Positions 31,310-40,909 of a stretch of DNA of 64,000 nt are shown here, piece by piece (the stretch's first letter is position 1; each line of letters begins with the position of its first letter). Source of the stretch: Falsihalocynthiibacter arcticus. Its GTDB lineage: Bacteria > Pseudomonadota > Alphaproteobacteria > Rhodobacterales > Rhodobacteraceae. The translations under genes were made by a program, and so were the position numbers. The stretch covers positions 3,501,501 through 3,565,500 of the forward strand of contig NZ_CP014327.1 of the NCBI RefSeq assembly GCF_000812665.2, in the 5' to 3' direction. Below the pieces are notes generated by a model, which had not been told where the DNA came from, made no database searches, and saw only the letters and a list, made by a program, of their open reading frames with translations.

Positions 31310-31507
31310 AACTGGCTGCCATCCGCTTAAATTTAGGTTTCTTTCCCTGAATGGCGTGATCTTCTGCAAAAGGCCATATATAAATACAGCAATTGGGCAA
31401 ATAATTGCCCTAACATTCGCGGAAAACGCGACTAAGATGAGCAATATCAATGTTTTTCGCCCACAAGGTGAGAATGTTGGTGTTGAGGCAAATAGAAGGC
31501 AGTACCA

Positions 31508-31642
31508 ATGAAGCTAATTCTCAAGGTTGTACTCGGACTCGTGGTTCTGGCGTTTGTCGCCGTTGTGGCATTTGGCTACATTGGGGATCTGACACCTGAA
31601 CAAGAGGAAATCCGCATTCCGGTATCCATCAGTGACCAGTAA
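31508..31642 (+). CDS. Small single-pass membrane protein (44 aa)
   Basis: The ORF encodes MKLILKVVLGLVVLAFVAVV, a hydrophobic N-terminal helix, followed by AFGYIGDLTPEQEEIRIPVS and a short tail. GAAGG lies at a good distance upstream. It diverges from aroK, and its 3' end overlaps the GTG start of the next gene by 11 bases, so the two are probably translationally coupled. I do not recognise a named family. The exposed part would be about 20 acidic residues. Confidence 0.7.
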   Translation: MKLILKVVLGLVVLAFVAVVAFGYIGDLTPEQEEIRIPVSISDQ

Positions 31643-33197
31643 ACATCTGCCCTTTGCGCTTTGTTTGAGCGCGCTTTTCGCGTTCACCGTTTCTGTGAAT
31701 GCGCAATCTACGACGTCCAGAGTTGAGCCACTTTCCGTGATTGATTGGCTGTCACCGACATTGATCGCTCCGAGTGTGACGCCAAACGCGACCAACCGCG
31801 ACGTAACGTCCTCGGCGACGCCGCATGCCGTCAAGACAACCTCTCTCGATCAGCAAACGGCAGACGCCGTAGGCTTGTTGCCCAGTTCGGTAACGGGCTT
31901 CCCGCTCTCGCTTTGGGGGCAATCCTCAAGCGTCGATCTCGCGCGTTTGATCGTCGCAATCCCCGTTGAGACCCTCCCCGTCTTGCAAGAGTTGACCATG
32001 TCGCTTTTGCTGGCCGAATTGGACCCCACGTTTGATGCCACGAACAAGGATGTGTTGTTTCAAACGCGGATCGACAAATTGCTTGATATCGGTGCCCTTG
32101 AGCAGGCAGCCGCGCTTCTGGACCGCGCAAATGTGCGTACACCCGCCCTCTTTAGTCGCAGTTTTGACATCGCCCTCCTCACCGAGAACGAAGACGCGGC
32201 CTGTGACGCGCTCAATCAAGCCGCAGATCTCGCGCCAACAATCACTGCCCGTGTCTTTTGCCTCGCCCGCACAGGCGACTGGAATGCTGCGGCCTTGATC
32301 TTTGAAACCGGCGTCGCCCTTGGATATGTCTCGCCAGAAGAGGGCGACGTTTTGGCCCGTTTTCTGGATCCCGAGTTCGCGGATGTCGCGCCACCGCTTC
32401 CCCTTTCCGTGCGCCCAAGTCCCTTGATGTTTCGCCTCTATGCGGCCATCGGCGAGCCTATTCCAACGACTTTGCTACCTCGTGCTTTTGCCCATACGGA
32501 CCTCACCGCGAACAACGGTTGGCGCGCGCGCCTTGAAGCGGCCGAGCGGCTTGTCCATTCAGGTGCCGTCTCTGACAACGTACTTCTGGCCCTCTATACC
32601 GATAGAACCCCTGCGGCCTCCGGTGGCGTATGGGATCGCGTTGAAGCAGTGCAACGCTTTGATACGGCTGTAAAATCCAGAGACCCTGGTGCGGTTTCGT
32701 CCTCACTCCCCCTTGTCTGGGACGCCCTGAAAGCCGTGCAACTCGAAGGCTTCCTTGCGCATCAGTACGCCACGGACCTCGCGAAGTTTCCCTTGAGTGG
32801 CGACACCGCAGCCTTGGTTTTACGGCTCTCCCTGCTGAGCGACGACTACGAAAGTGCCGCCCAAACGGCTGTGGCCGAGAACCGGATCACCTCCAAAGAG
32901 GAGGCCTTCCTTGTCAGTCTCGCGCAAGGCAAACCCGAGTTGAACGGCCTGTCAGATTCCCGCGCGATTGCCATTCATGATGGGTTTCTGCGCAGCACCC
33001 CTTTCTCACCCGACGACGTCGAAGTTTCCGGTGGCAATCTCGGGAGCGCCATTCTGCGCGCAATCACATTGTTTGCTGAAGGGGCTCGGGGCGACCTCAA
33101 CAATGTAACCCGTGCCATTGCTATTTTGCGCAGCGTTGGCCTTGAGGATATCGCACGGCGGGCATCGCTTGAACTCATGCTCCTTGAGCGTGCGTGA
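31632..33197 (+). CDS. Secreted helical-repeat-like protein of unknown function
   Basis: The 521-residue product starts at GTG with a signal peptide (LPFALCLSALFAFTVSVNAQ). The rest is rich in Ala and Leu helices with repeat-like pairs (for example DKLLDIGALEQAAALLDRAN, CDALNQAADLAPTITARVF), reminiscent of TPR-like solenoids. There are no catalytic motifs I recognise. It lies between the 44-residue membrane gene and xerD with overlaps on both sides, so the three form one operon. A periplasmic scaffold or adaptor role is possible but unproven. Confidence 0.75.
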   Translation: MTSKHLPFALCLSALFAFTVSVNAQSTTSRVEPLSVIDWLSPTLIAPSVTPNATNRDVTSSATPHAVKTTSLDQQTADAVGLLPSSVTGFPLSLWGQSSSVDLARLIVAIPVETLPVLQELTMSLLLAELDPTFDATNKDVLFQTRIDKLLDIGALEQAAALLDRANVRTPALFSRSFDIALLTENEDAACDALNQAADLAPTITARVFCLARTGDWNAAALIFETGVALGYVSPEEGDVLARFLDPEFADVAPPLPLSVRPSPLMFRLYAAIGEPIPTTLLPRAFAHTDLTANNGWRARLEAAERLVHSGAVSDNVLLALYTDRTPAASGGVWDRVEAVQRFDTAVKSRDPGAVSSSLPLVWDALKAVQLEGFLAHQYATDLAKFPLSGDTAALVLRLSLLSDDYESAAQTAVAENRITSKEEAFLVSLAQGKPELNGLSDSRAIAIHDGFLRSTPFSPDDVEVSGGNLGSAILRAITLFAEGARGDLNNVTRAIAILRSVGLEDIARRASLELMLLERA

Positions 33198-34120
33198 TGT
33201 CACGAGAGATCGAAAATTTCATCACCGCACAGGCCGCCGAACGGGCAGCTTCCGAAAACACGCAAGCCGGATATCGGCGCGATTTGACCGATTTCGAGGC
33301 CTATTTGGGATCACAAAACGATACCCTAATGACGGCGGATCGCGCCCGTATTGAACGCTACCTTGTGCATTGCAACGCCCAAGGGTTTTCGCTCGCCACC
33401 CGCGCCCGTCGCCTCTCGGCGATCAAAAGTTTCTATCGCTATGCCTTTGAAGACGGCTTGCGAGGCGATCATCCGGGATTGCAGATTCGCGGCCCTGGGC
33501 GCAGCAAACGCCTCCCCAAAACGCTTTCCGAAGCAGACGTAGAGCGCCTGCTGAACGCCGCCGCTACCCATGGGCGCAACCGTTCCGACCGCCTGCGCAA
33601 CACCTGTTTGCTGGAAATTCTCTATGCCAGCGGAATGCGTGTCACCGAGCTGGTCAGCCTGCCCGTTGCCGCCACGCGCGGCGATCCACGGATGCTTTTG
33701 ATCAAGGGCAAAGGCAACAAAGAACGCATGGTTCCGCTCTCTGATCCGGCCCGCCAGGCCCTTGCGGATTGGCTGGAACATCGGAATTCCTTGCAGGAGT
33801 TGGCCCTCAGAGAACATGGAACACCTCTGTCCCCCTACCTTTTTGCCTCTCGTGCCAAACAAGGCCACATGACCCGTAACCGTTTCTATTTATTGATAAA
33901 AGAAATCGCTGTCACCGCCGGTATCTCCGCCGATTTGGTCACACCCCACCGATTGAGACACGCCTTTGCCACCCACCTTTTGGCCAACGGCGCGGACCTG
34001 CGCGTCATCCAAACGCTCTTAGGGCACGCAGACCTTTCGAGCACCGAAATCTATACCCATGTGTTAGAGGAACGCCTGCATGCGCTGGTCCTTGAGCATC
34101 ATCCACTCGCCAAACCCTGA
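33197..34120 (+). CDS. xerD: Tyrosine recombinase XerD
   Basis: XerD acts with XerC at dif to resolve chromosome dimers. The 307-residue protein has an N-terminal SAM-like core-binding domain (TQAGYRRDLTDFEAYLG) and a catalytic domain. Visible active-site residues are Arg in YASGMRVTELVSLP, Lys in LIKGKGNKERMVPLS, the His-Arg pair in PHRLRHAFATHLLANGADL, and GHADLSSTEIYTHV with the nucleophilic Tyr. ATG at 33197 overlaps the stop of the preceding gene as TGATG. XerC and XerD are hard to separate by eye, and XerD is favoured by overall pattern. Confidence 0.88.
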   Translation: MSREIENFITAQAAERAASENTQAGYRRDLTDFEAYLGSQNDTLMTADRARIERYLVHCNAQGFSLATRARRLSAIKSFYRYAFEDGLRGDHPGLQIRGPGRSKRLPKTLSEADVERLLNAAATHGRNRSDRLRNTCLLEILYASGMRVTELVSLPVAATRGDPRMLLIKGKGNKERMVPLSDPARQALADWLEHRNSLQELALREHGTPLSPYLFASRAKQGHMTRNRFYLLIKEIAVTAGISADLVTPHRLRHAFATHLLANGADLRVIQTLLGHADLSSTEIYTHVLEERLHALVLEHHPLAKP

Positions 34121-34247
34121 CCCTTTTCCCAAGCGTGCAAAATGCCGCGCTCCCTGAGATTTCACTACGGCAGTCTTGAACCATACCGTTTTGCGCCCCA
34201 TAACAGACCTACGCCCCCTTCGCCCTCATATTGGATGTTTTTAAGCC

Positions 34248-35537
34248 GTGTACGACACCGCATTTTATATCACTTCTGGCTCAATCGTTGCCCTTTTGGT
34301 CCTTTCTGCATTCTTCTCTGGTTCGGAAACCGCGCTCACAGCCGCCTCTCGTGGCAAGCTGAGCATGCAAGCCGACAAGGGGTCGCGTGGCGCGCAACGT
34401 GCCTTAAACATCACCGAAGACAACGAACGTCTCATCGGGTCGGTCCTGTTGGGCAACAACCTCGTGAACATCCTCGCCACCTCATTGGCGACCGCGTTGT
34501 TTACACGCATGTTTGGCGAGTCGGGCGTGGCCATGGCCACCCTTATTATGACGCTGCTCGTTTTGATTTTCGCTGAGGTGCTGCCCAAAACCTACGCCAT
34601 TACCAATGCAGAAACCGCCGCCGCAGGGGTGAGTGGGCCGATTTCCGTCGTGATTACCGTCTTTTCGCCCATCGTGAGTTTTGTGCGAATGCTCGTGCGT
34701 GCGATCCTAGGCCTGTTTGGCGTACAAACGGATCCCGACCAAAACGTCCTCGCTGTACGCGAAGAAATTGCCGGAGCGATTTCACTGGGCCACTCAGAAG
34801 GCATTGTCGAAAAGGAAGATCGCGACCGCATTTTGGGCGCGTTGGACTTGTCGGACCGTACCGTCGAAGAAATTATGCTTCACCGCAGCCAAATTGAGAT
34901 GGTCGACGCGAGTATGCCCACGGAAGAAGTCCTGAACCTCTTACTCAACAGCCGTCATACCCGCCTGCCCGTTTATCGCGACGAGCCGGAAAACGTTGTC
35001 GGAATTTTGCATACAAAACATCTGTTGCGCGGGTTAAACGCACCACTTAAAGTCGGCCAAGCCCCTGCGGATGCAATGAAAAACTTCAATCTTATGGAAG
35101 TTGTCCGCGAACCCTATTTCATTCCGGAAACCGCGACGCTCGACGATCAAATGCGTGAGTTCCTGCGGCGGCGCACCCATTTCGCCTTGGTTGTCGATGA
35201 GTATGGCGCGCTGCAAGGGCTGATTACGCTCGAAGACATTCTCGAAGAAATCGTGGGTGAAATTATGGATGAATTTGACGATGGTGACATGCCTGTCATT
35301 GAAATTTGCGACGACGGGCGTTTCCTTGTGGATGGCGCGACCACCATTCGCGACCTCAACCGCGCCACCGATTGGGCGTTTTCCGACGAGACGGCAAACA
35401 CCATTGCCGGCCTTGTAATACACGAGGCACAATTGATCCCGACCCAAGGCCAAACCTATGCCTTTCACGGGTTTCAATTTGAAGTGTTCCAGATGGACGG
35501 CAACCGGATTTCCAAGCTGAAAATCCGGCCCCTTTAA
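34248..35537 (+). CDS. CNNM/CBS-domain membrane protein (HlyC/CorC family)
   Basis: The 429-residue protein has an N-terminal CNNM transmembrane domain (ALLVLSAFFSGSETALTAAS, FAEVLPKTYAITNAE), a pair of CBS domains (DLSDRTVEEIMLHRSQIEMV, HFALVVDEYGALQGLITLED) and a C-terminal CorC_HlyC domain (GRFLVDGATTIRDLNRATDW, FEVFQMDGNRISKLKI). Relatives are linked to magnesium or cobalt efflux. Older names as hemolysins are misleading. The start codon is GTG at 34248. Confidence 0.9.
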   Translation: MYDTAFYITSGSIVALLVLSAFFSGSETALTAASRGKLSMQADKGSRGAQRALNITEDNERLIGSVLLGNNLVNILATSLATALFTRMFGESGVAMATLIMTLLVLIFAEVLPKTYAITNAETAAAGVSGPISVVITVFSPIVSFVRMLVRAILGLFGVQTDPDQNVLAVREEIAGAISLGHSEGIVEKEDRDRILGALDLSDRTVEEIMLHRSQIEMVDASMPTEEVLNLLLNSRHTRLPVYRDEPENVVGILHTKHLLRGLNAPLKVGQAPADAMKNFNLMEVVREPYFIPETATLDDQMREFLRRRTHFALVVDEYGALQGLITLEDILEEIVGEIMDEFDDGDMPVIEICDDGRFLVDGATTIRDLNRATDWAFSDETANTIAGLVIHEAQLIPTQGQTYAFHGFQFEVFQMDGNRISKLKIRPL

Positions 35538-35540
35538 CGC

Positions 35541-37019
35541 TTACAGATTATAGATCTGGCCGAATTTTTCTTCGAGATAGGCCAGAAGCGGCTGCTCGTT
35601 GACTATGCCGCCCGTTGCGCGGGCAATCACGTCGCGGCTCTCAAAAAGGCCGCCATGTTGTTGCACGTTCTGAGCCAGCCATTGTGTCGCGCGGGAGGTG
35701 TCACCCTGCGCGAATTCTGTATCCAGACCAACAAGATCCTTGCGCATCGCTTGGTTCAAACAGCCCGCGTACACATTGCCCAAAGTGTAGGTTGGGAAGT
35801 ACCCAAATAGCCCAACGGACCAATGTACATCCTGCAAACAACCGTTGCTTGGCTTGTCCACTTTCACGCCAAAATCGGCCTCAAAACGCGCGTTCCACGC
35901 TTCGGGAAGGTCGGCCACTGCCAGCTCACCTGACACCAATTGCCGCTCAAGATCAAAGCGCAACAAAACGTGCAAGTTATAGTGAATTTCATCGGCTTCA
36001 GTGCGGATATAACCCGAGGAAACACGGTTGACCGTGGCAAAGAACGCCTCAGCATCTGCCACACCAATATCGCCAAATGTTTGGGTCATTTGACCGAAAA
36101 GATAGTCCGAATAGGCCGCACCACGGCCGATCTGGTTTTCATAAATCCGGCTTTGGCTCTCATGTACACCCATCGAAACACCATTTCCCACAGGCGTCAG
36201 CAAATAGTCCTGCGAGATATTTTGCTCATAACAGGCATGGCCGACCTCGTGGATCGTCGAATAGATACAGTTGAACGGATTGCGCGGGTCCGTGCGCGTG
36301 GTAATCCGCACGTCATTGCCCGAGCCACTTGAGAACGGATGCACAGCTTTATCAAGGCGACCACGGTTGAAATCATAGCCAAACCCTTGGGCAAGCTTGT
36401 TGCTCAGGGCCATTTGCAAATCAGGGTCAAAGTCGCGATCCAGCGCCCTTGGGGTAGTTTCTGATCCCAAAATCTTGCCGCGCAAAGCCACCAACCTTGG
36501 GCGCAATGCGTCAAACATCGCGCCAATTTCTTTGGCCGAAGTTCCGGGTTCGTAGTCCTGCAACATGGCGTCGTAGACATCGCCATCTCCTGCAATCGCC
36601 TGCGCCTCTTCGCGTTTCAACGCAATGACGCGCTCCAAGGTCGGTGCGAATTGCGCGAAGTTTTCCGCCGCGCGGGCCTGTGCCCAAATCCCTTGCGCCG
36701 AGGACGTAACACGCGCGATTTCCGCCGCCAAATCTCCAGGGACTTTGCTTGCGCGGGTATGTTGTTCACGGATCAGGCGCATCTGGGCTTGGCCTGCTTG
36801 ATCAAGGGTCGCGTCGTGGATATCCGCAAGCCATTGCGTGACCTTTGGATCGGTGCGACGTGCGTGTAAAACCCCTTCAAGAGCGGCCGTTTCTTCGGCC
36901 CGTTGCGCGCCCGAGCCTTCGGCCATCATGGTTTCTTGATCCCAGCCCAAACGTCCCGAAATTTGCCCCAAGGCGACGGTTTGACGGGTGAAATCCATCA
37001 GGTTCTTAAAGGCTGTCAT
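35541..37019 (-). CDS. Metallocarboxypeptidase, M32 family
   Basis: M32 carboxypeptidases remove C-terminal residues using a HEXXH zinc site. The 492-residue protein has YSTIHEVGHACYEQNI with the two His and catalytic Glu, followed by MGVHESQSRIYENQIGRG with the third ligand region, and the family N-terminus (LGQISGRLGWDQETMMAEGS). Length is typical. It is probably cytoplasmic, as no signal peptide is visible. Its stop faces the CNNM gene and its start is one base from the ctaA stop. Confidence 0.95.
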   Translation of the reverse strand: MTAFKNLMDFTRQTVALGQISGRLGWDQETMMAEGSGAQRAEETAALEGVLHARRTDPKVTQWLADIHDATLDQAGQAQMRLIREQHTRASKVPGDLAAEIARVTSSAQGIWAQARAAENFAQFAPTLERVIALKREEAQAIAGDGDVYDAMLQDYEPGTSAKEIGAMFDALRPRLVALRGKILGSETTPRALDRDFDPDLQMALSNKLAQGFGYDFNRGRLDKAVHPFSSGSGNDVRITTRTDPRNPFNCIYSTIHEVGHACYEQNISQDYLLTPVGNGVSMGVHESQSRIYENQIGRGAAYSDYLFGQMTQTFGDIGVADAEAFFATVNRVSSGYIRTEADEIHYNLHVLLRFDLERQLVSGELAVADLPEAWNARFEADFGVKVDKPSNGCLQDVHWSVGLFGYFPTYTLGNVYAGCLNQAMRKDLVGLDTEFAQGDTSRATQWLAQNVQQHGGLFESRDVIARATGGIVNEQPLLAYLEEKFGQIYNL

Positions 37020-38159
37020 TTAGGCTCTCCGGATCAATTGTTCACGTGGATATTGCGCGTTAAAGCGGGCGTTCAAGATGAGCACCCAAAGGAGCAACGC
37101 GCCGATTTGGTGCTGAATCGCAATGGGCAAAACCGCAACATTCCAAACGGTCAAAACGCCCAGAACAGCCTGTAAAATCATCATGACAAGCATTAGATCA
37201 AAGGCCCGCCGCGTAATCGCTTTGCCGCTTTTGCGCGACCGACGCCAGACGACAAAGGCAAAGATCAGCAGAAGGTACGCCGCCATACGGTGCACGAATT
37301 GTACAAGGCCAGCGTTCTCAAAAAAGTTGGTCCAGAGCGGGGTAAGTTCGAACATGCCATCCGGAAGGAAAGTGCCCGCCATTAAGGGCCAATCGGTAAA
37401 GCTGCGTCCAGCATCAATGCCCGCCACAAGCGCGCCCAGTAGGATTTGCAGGAAGGCAAAATGCATCAGCCCCGTGGACATGGAAAACAGCTTCGCCTCG
37501 CGTTCACGTCGCGCTTTCATCAAGTCAACTTCGCGGCGTCCCAGAAGGAGGATGTACCACGCGCAAAGGCCAAGGATCACAAAGGCAAGGCCCAGATGCG
37601 TAGCCAAGCGGTAGGACGCAACAGACGTCATGCCATCCTCAAGCCCAGAGGCCACCATCCACCAGCCAATCGCGCCTTGAAGCCCGCCCATCGCCCCCAA
37701 CAGGAGCAAACGTGGCGTCCAACCTGTAGGAATAGAGCGCGTCACGGCAAAACCAAGGAACCCGAGCGCCCAAACAAGGCCAACGGTGCGGCCAAGTTGG
37801 CGATGGCCCCATTCCCACCAATAGATGAATTGAAATTCCGACAATTCCATGCCGCGATTGAGCGCTTCATATTGCGGTGTGGCCTGATATTTGAGGAATT
37901 CCAGCCCCCATGCTTCGGCGCCCATCGGTGGAATGGCCCCCGTGATCGGCCGCCATTCGGTGATCGACAAGCCCGAGTCCGTGAGGCGCGTCAGCCCCCC
38001 AATCACAACCATCAAGGCCACCATCACAAAGATCAGCATCAACCACGCCCGAATGCCACGACGCGCCCCCTTGGGCGCACGGTCAATACCGCCCGGTTTT
38101 GCAGTGGCGGGCGCAGATGCATCGCCGACATTTTCGAATATAGTGCGCGGTTTACTCAT
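37020..38159 (-). CDS. ctaA: Heme A synthase CtaA
   Basis: CtaA oxidises heme O to heme A for aa3-type cytochrome oxidase. The 379-residue multi-helix protein shows GLTRLTDSGLSITEWRPITG and the heme-ligand His regions IYWWEWGHRQLGR, YRLATHLGLAF, VQFVHRMAAYLLL and PIAIQHQIGALLLW. Helices are arranged as two pseudo-repeats as in the family. It reads into the M32 carboxypeptidase gene. Confidence 0.95.
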   Translation of the reverse strand: MSKPRTIFENVGDASAPATAKPGGIDRAPKGARRGIRAWLMLIFVMVALMVVIGGLTRLTDSGLSITEWRPITGAIPPMGAEAWGLEFLKYQATPQYEALNRGMELSEFQFIYWWEWGHRQLGRTVGLVWALGFLGFAVTRSIPTGWTPRLLLLGAMGGLQGAIGWWMVASGLEDGMTSVASYRLATHLGLAFVILGLCAWYILLLGRREVDLMKARREREAKLFSMSTGLMHFAFLQILLGALVAGIDAGRSFTDWPLMAGTFLPDGMFELTPLWTNFFENAGLVQFVHRMAAYLLLIFAFVVWRRSRKSGKAITRRAFDLMLVMMILQAVLGVLTVWNVAVLPIAIQHQIGALLLWVLILNARFNAQYPREQLIRRA

Positions 38160-38213
38160 GGGATCGCTCCGTATTTTAGGCCAAGCAAACTAGGCCCATA
38201 TCTTAGCTCAAAT

Positions 38214-38959
38214 CTAGTCTTTTTTGCGGAGAAGTTGTCGCAGCATACCGTGCATCATTTGCACATCGGCGCGCGTCATCGGCATCCGCGCCCACATATT
38301 CCGAAGGTTCAACTTCATACTAATGGCCTTGGGTTCTGGATAGAAAAACCCAGCCTCGTCAAGACGTTGCTCATAATGGTCGCCGAGTTTCTGGATCTCA
38401 ATATCGGGGGCAAACTCGGTTTTAGCCATAGCGACGACTTCGGGGGAACATTAGAGTTTTGACGACGCCATTCATAGGCCATCAGGAGCGCACATTGCGC
38501 AAGGTTCAGGGAGGCAAACTCGGGATTAACGGGTACAGAAATGATCGCATTGGCGCGCGCAATATCTTCGTTCTCAAGCCCTGCCCGTTCCGGCCCAAAC
38601 ATCACACCAACCTTCTGGCCCTGCGAGATCAGCGCGCGGGCGTGCTCCATGGCGCGTTCGGGCGTCATCACGGGTTTGGTCAGGTCGCGGTGACGCGCGG
38701 TTGTTGCAAATATATAATTGCAGTCCGCCAAGGCATCGGGCGCGTTTTCATAGATCAGCGCCTCGTCAAGCAACCGTCCTGCTCCACTCGCCATTGCGAC
38801 GGCCTTTTGATTTGGCCAACCGTCGCGCGGCTCAATGATGCGCATCCGATCAAGGCCGAAATTCCACATGGCACGCGCCGCACCACCAATATTTTCGCCC
38901 ATCTGTGGACGCACTAATATAAAGGACGGCTGTGGCCCTCGCCAATTTTCTTCGCTCAC
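38214..38959 (-). CDS. TrmJ-like tRNA/rRNA 2'-O-methyltransferase (one-base frameshift)
   Basis: This is a SPOUT-class methyltransferase that methylates ribose 2'-O, most like TrmJ (position 32 of tRNA). The first part reads FILVRPQMGENIGGAARAMW, the characteristic SPOUT start, then GVMFGPERAGLENEDIARAN and SVPVNPEFASLNLAQCALLM for the knot and SAM site. The frame breaks at the G5 run 38442-38446. Restoring one base continues into MAKTEFAPDIEIQKLGDHYE and gives 248 residues. The GTG at 38959 is chosen as start, with AAGG upstream. It diverges from the TfoX-like gene. Confidence 0.85.
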
Positions 38960-39044
38960 AGGATATGCCTTCTTATGATTGGATTTGCGAATGCTTTTGC
39001 ACGTGTTACGCTCCCCAAAACCGCAACGCAAGGAGAAGACCGTG

Positions 39045-39371
39045 GCATATGACGAAGGGCTTGCCCAAATGATGCGCGAAGATTTCCATGACGTTGACGG
39101 GATCACCGAAAAGAAGATGTTTGGCGGGATGTGTTTTCTCTATCGCGGCCATATGGTTTGCGGCGTTCATAAAGGCGGTGGCATGTTTCGCCCTGGCAAG
39201 GCTCGCGAGGCCGAAGCTTTGGCGATTGAGGGCGCAGCGCCGCTCTCGTTTACCGGACGTCCCATGGGCGGAATGATCGACGCCAGCGAAGAAGCCATTG
39301 CAGACGACGAAAAACGGCGTAAATGGATAGAACTTTCACTGGCAAATGCCAAAAGCCTGCCTCCTAAGTAG
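39045..39371 (+). CDS. TfoX N-terminal domain protein
   Basis: The 108-residue protein consists of the TfoX_N domain: KKMFGGMCFLYRGHMVCGVH, then FRPGKAREAEALAIEG and GRPMGGMIDASEEA. Domains of this kind are small alpha/beta folds whose biochemical role in alphaproteobacteria is unknown. A competence role cannot be assumed because the C-terminal DNA-binding half of TfoX is absent. GTG at 39045 has AAGGAG upstream and is preferred over the longer frame from 38979. Confidence 0.8.
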   Translation, partial: AYDEGLAQMMREDFHDVDGITEKKMFGGMCFLYRGHMVCGVHKGGGMFRPGKAREAEALAIEGAAPLSFTGRPMGGMIDASEEAIADDEKRRKWIELSLANAKSLPPK

Positions 39372-39426
39372 CCAAGCCCAAAAATCCCCGTTATGACGGG
39401 CACAGAATCCACCAAGGAACCATAAA

Positions 39427-40062
39427 ATGGCTGACGATCAAACCGCGCCCGAAACCGCACAACTCTATCTTATCTCCCCGCCAGAGTTCGAATTATCGCA
39501 GTTTCCCGATCAATTAGCGCGGGTTCTGGACGGCGAGGCTATCTCTTGTGTGCGTCTGGCTATGGCGAGCCACGACGAAGATCGCATTTCGCGGGCCGCG
39601 GATGCTTTGCGCGACGTCTGTCAGAGCCGCGACGTGGCGATTGTTATCGACCGTCACATCCAATTGGTCGAGCGTTTGGGGCTAGATGGTGTCCATCTTC
39701 TGGACGGTGCGCGCACGGTGCGCCACGCCCGCAAAGAACTCGGGGCAGACGCAATCATCGGTGCCTTTTGTGGTGCCTCAAATCATGACGGCATGGCCGC
39801 CGCCGAAAACGGCGCGGACTATGTGGCCTTTGGCCCCGTCGGCATGACGCCCCTCGGAGACGGCACGCGCGCAGAGCTAGACTTGTTTCAGTGGTGGAGC
39901 GAAATGATCGAAGTGCCCATGGTGGCCGAAGGTGCGCTCTCGCTCGAAAACATTGAACTTCTCGCACCTATGGTCGACTTCTTTGGCATAGGTACGGAAA
40001 TCTGGTCCAAAGATGACCCGCTAGAAACCCTCAGAGCGATGATTTTGAAAATTAAAGGTTAA
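39427..40062 (+). CDS. ThiE-like TIM-barrel protein with altered active-site motifs
   Basis: The 211-residue product aligns with thiamine phosphate synthase: DRHIQLVERLGLDGVHLLDG, GADAIIGAFCGASNHDGMAA, GADYVAFGPVGMTP and a closing IGTEIW phosphate-binding region. The usual GQ(E/D)D after DGVH is replaced by DGARTV and the TxTK loop is missing (TPLGDGT). It may be a paralogue with another role, or an inactive copy. No other thi gene is adjacent. Confidence 0.7.
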   Translation: MADDQTAPETAQLYLISPPEFELSQFPDQLARVLDGEAISCVRLAMASHDEDRISRAADALRDVCQSRDVAIVIDRHIQLVERLGLDGVHLLDGARTVRHARKELGADAIIGAFCGASNHDGMAAAENGADYVAFGPVGMTPLGDGTRAELDLFQWWSEMIEVPMVAEGALSLENIELLAPMVDFFGIGTEIWSKDDPLETLRAMILKIKG

Positions 40063-40081
40063 GGGCAGCGCCACCTTGGCA

Positions 40082-40909
40082 TTAATCCAACGGTGGCGTT
40101 AATCCATTCTGAACAGTTTGCTGACAGTATGTTGCCAAGCCTTTTCGGCTGACAAAATCGCGCGCGGGTACTGCTGGATGATAGATCACCTGAACCGATC
40201 CTTGACGCTTTGCAGCTAAAACCTTGAGGAAATGCGCCCCAAAGCTCATATCCCCCCACCAACCGTAAAAACACGCGCATTCCCCCGCAGGGGCGGTGTA
40301 ATTGAGCGTTACCGGCTGAACCCATGTTTCTTCAACAACTTCGGGCGCGAAGAACGCCGCGAAAAGCGTTGATTTAAAAGGAAGAACCCGCAGTCCGTCC
40401 GTTGATGTCCCTTCAGGAAAGAACAAAAGTTTGTGCCCTGCTAGGAGGCGCGACTGAAAAATTTCACGCTGTTTTTTGGCATCTGACGGGCGGCGCGCGA
40501 TAAAAACGGTCCCTGTAGCGCGCGCGAGCCAGCCAATTCCAGGCCAAAGGGCAACCTCGGATTTCGCAACAAAATAGATCCGCTTGCGCGCGTTCAAAGC
40601 AAAAATATCCAGCCATGACGAGTGGTTAGCAACAACCGCCCCCTTGTGCCGCATACGTTCACCACGCGTCGAGAACTTAACCCCCAACAGAAAAAAGGCG
40701 CTCCGACAGACAAATTGCGTGATGAAAGGGGTAAACGGGCGGCGCAATCCGTAAATCGGACGTTCAACCAGCCGCAACACGAGCATAAGGAGCAAACAAA
40801 ACGTGGTAATCAGCAGAAGCGGCACCCCCCGAAAAACCGCACGAACATAGCCAGAGGCCGTTATTTTGGGCTGCTCAGGGAGCGTTTCTGAAGTCCACGT
40901 CGGATTCAT
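40082..40909 (-). CDS. olsA: Lyso-ornithine lipid O-acyltransferase OlsA (PlsC family)
   Basis: OlsA acylates lyso-ornithine lipid to ornithine lipid at the inner membrane. The 275-residue PlsC-type protein has the acyltransferase motif HSSWLDIF (HX4D) and LFFPEGTSTDGLRVLPF, with an N-terminal membrane helix (VFRGVPLLLITTFCLLLMLV). Family alone would allow 1-acylglycerol-3-phosphate acyltransferase. The four-base overlap with olsB decides for OlsA. Confidence 0.85.
   Translation of the reverse strand: MNPTWTSETLPEQPKITASGYVRAVFRGVPLLLITTFCLLLMLVLRLVERPIYGLRRPFTPFITQFVCRSAFFLLGVKFSTRGERMRHKGAVVANHSSWLDIFALNARKRIYFVAKSEVALWPGIGWLARATGTVFIARRPSDAKKQREIFQSRLLAGHKLLFFPEGTSTDGLRVLPFKSTLFAAFFAPEVVEETWVQPVTLNYTAPAGECACFYGWWGDMSFGAHFLKVLAAKRQGSVQVIYHPAVPARDFVSRKGLATYCQQTVQNGLTPPLD

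Noticed and set aside
38460-39106. Start of the TrmJ-like gene at 39106
   Set aside because: The extra N-terminal residues lie antisense to the TfoX-like gene and show no family match. GTG at 38959 has a ribosome-binding site.
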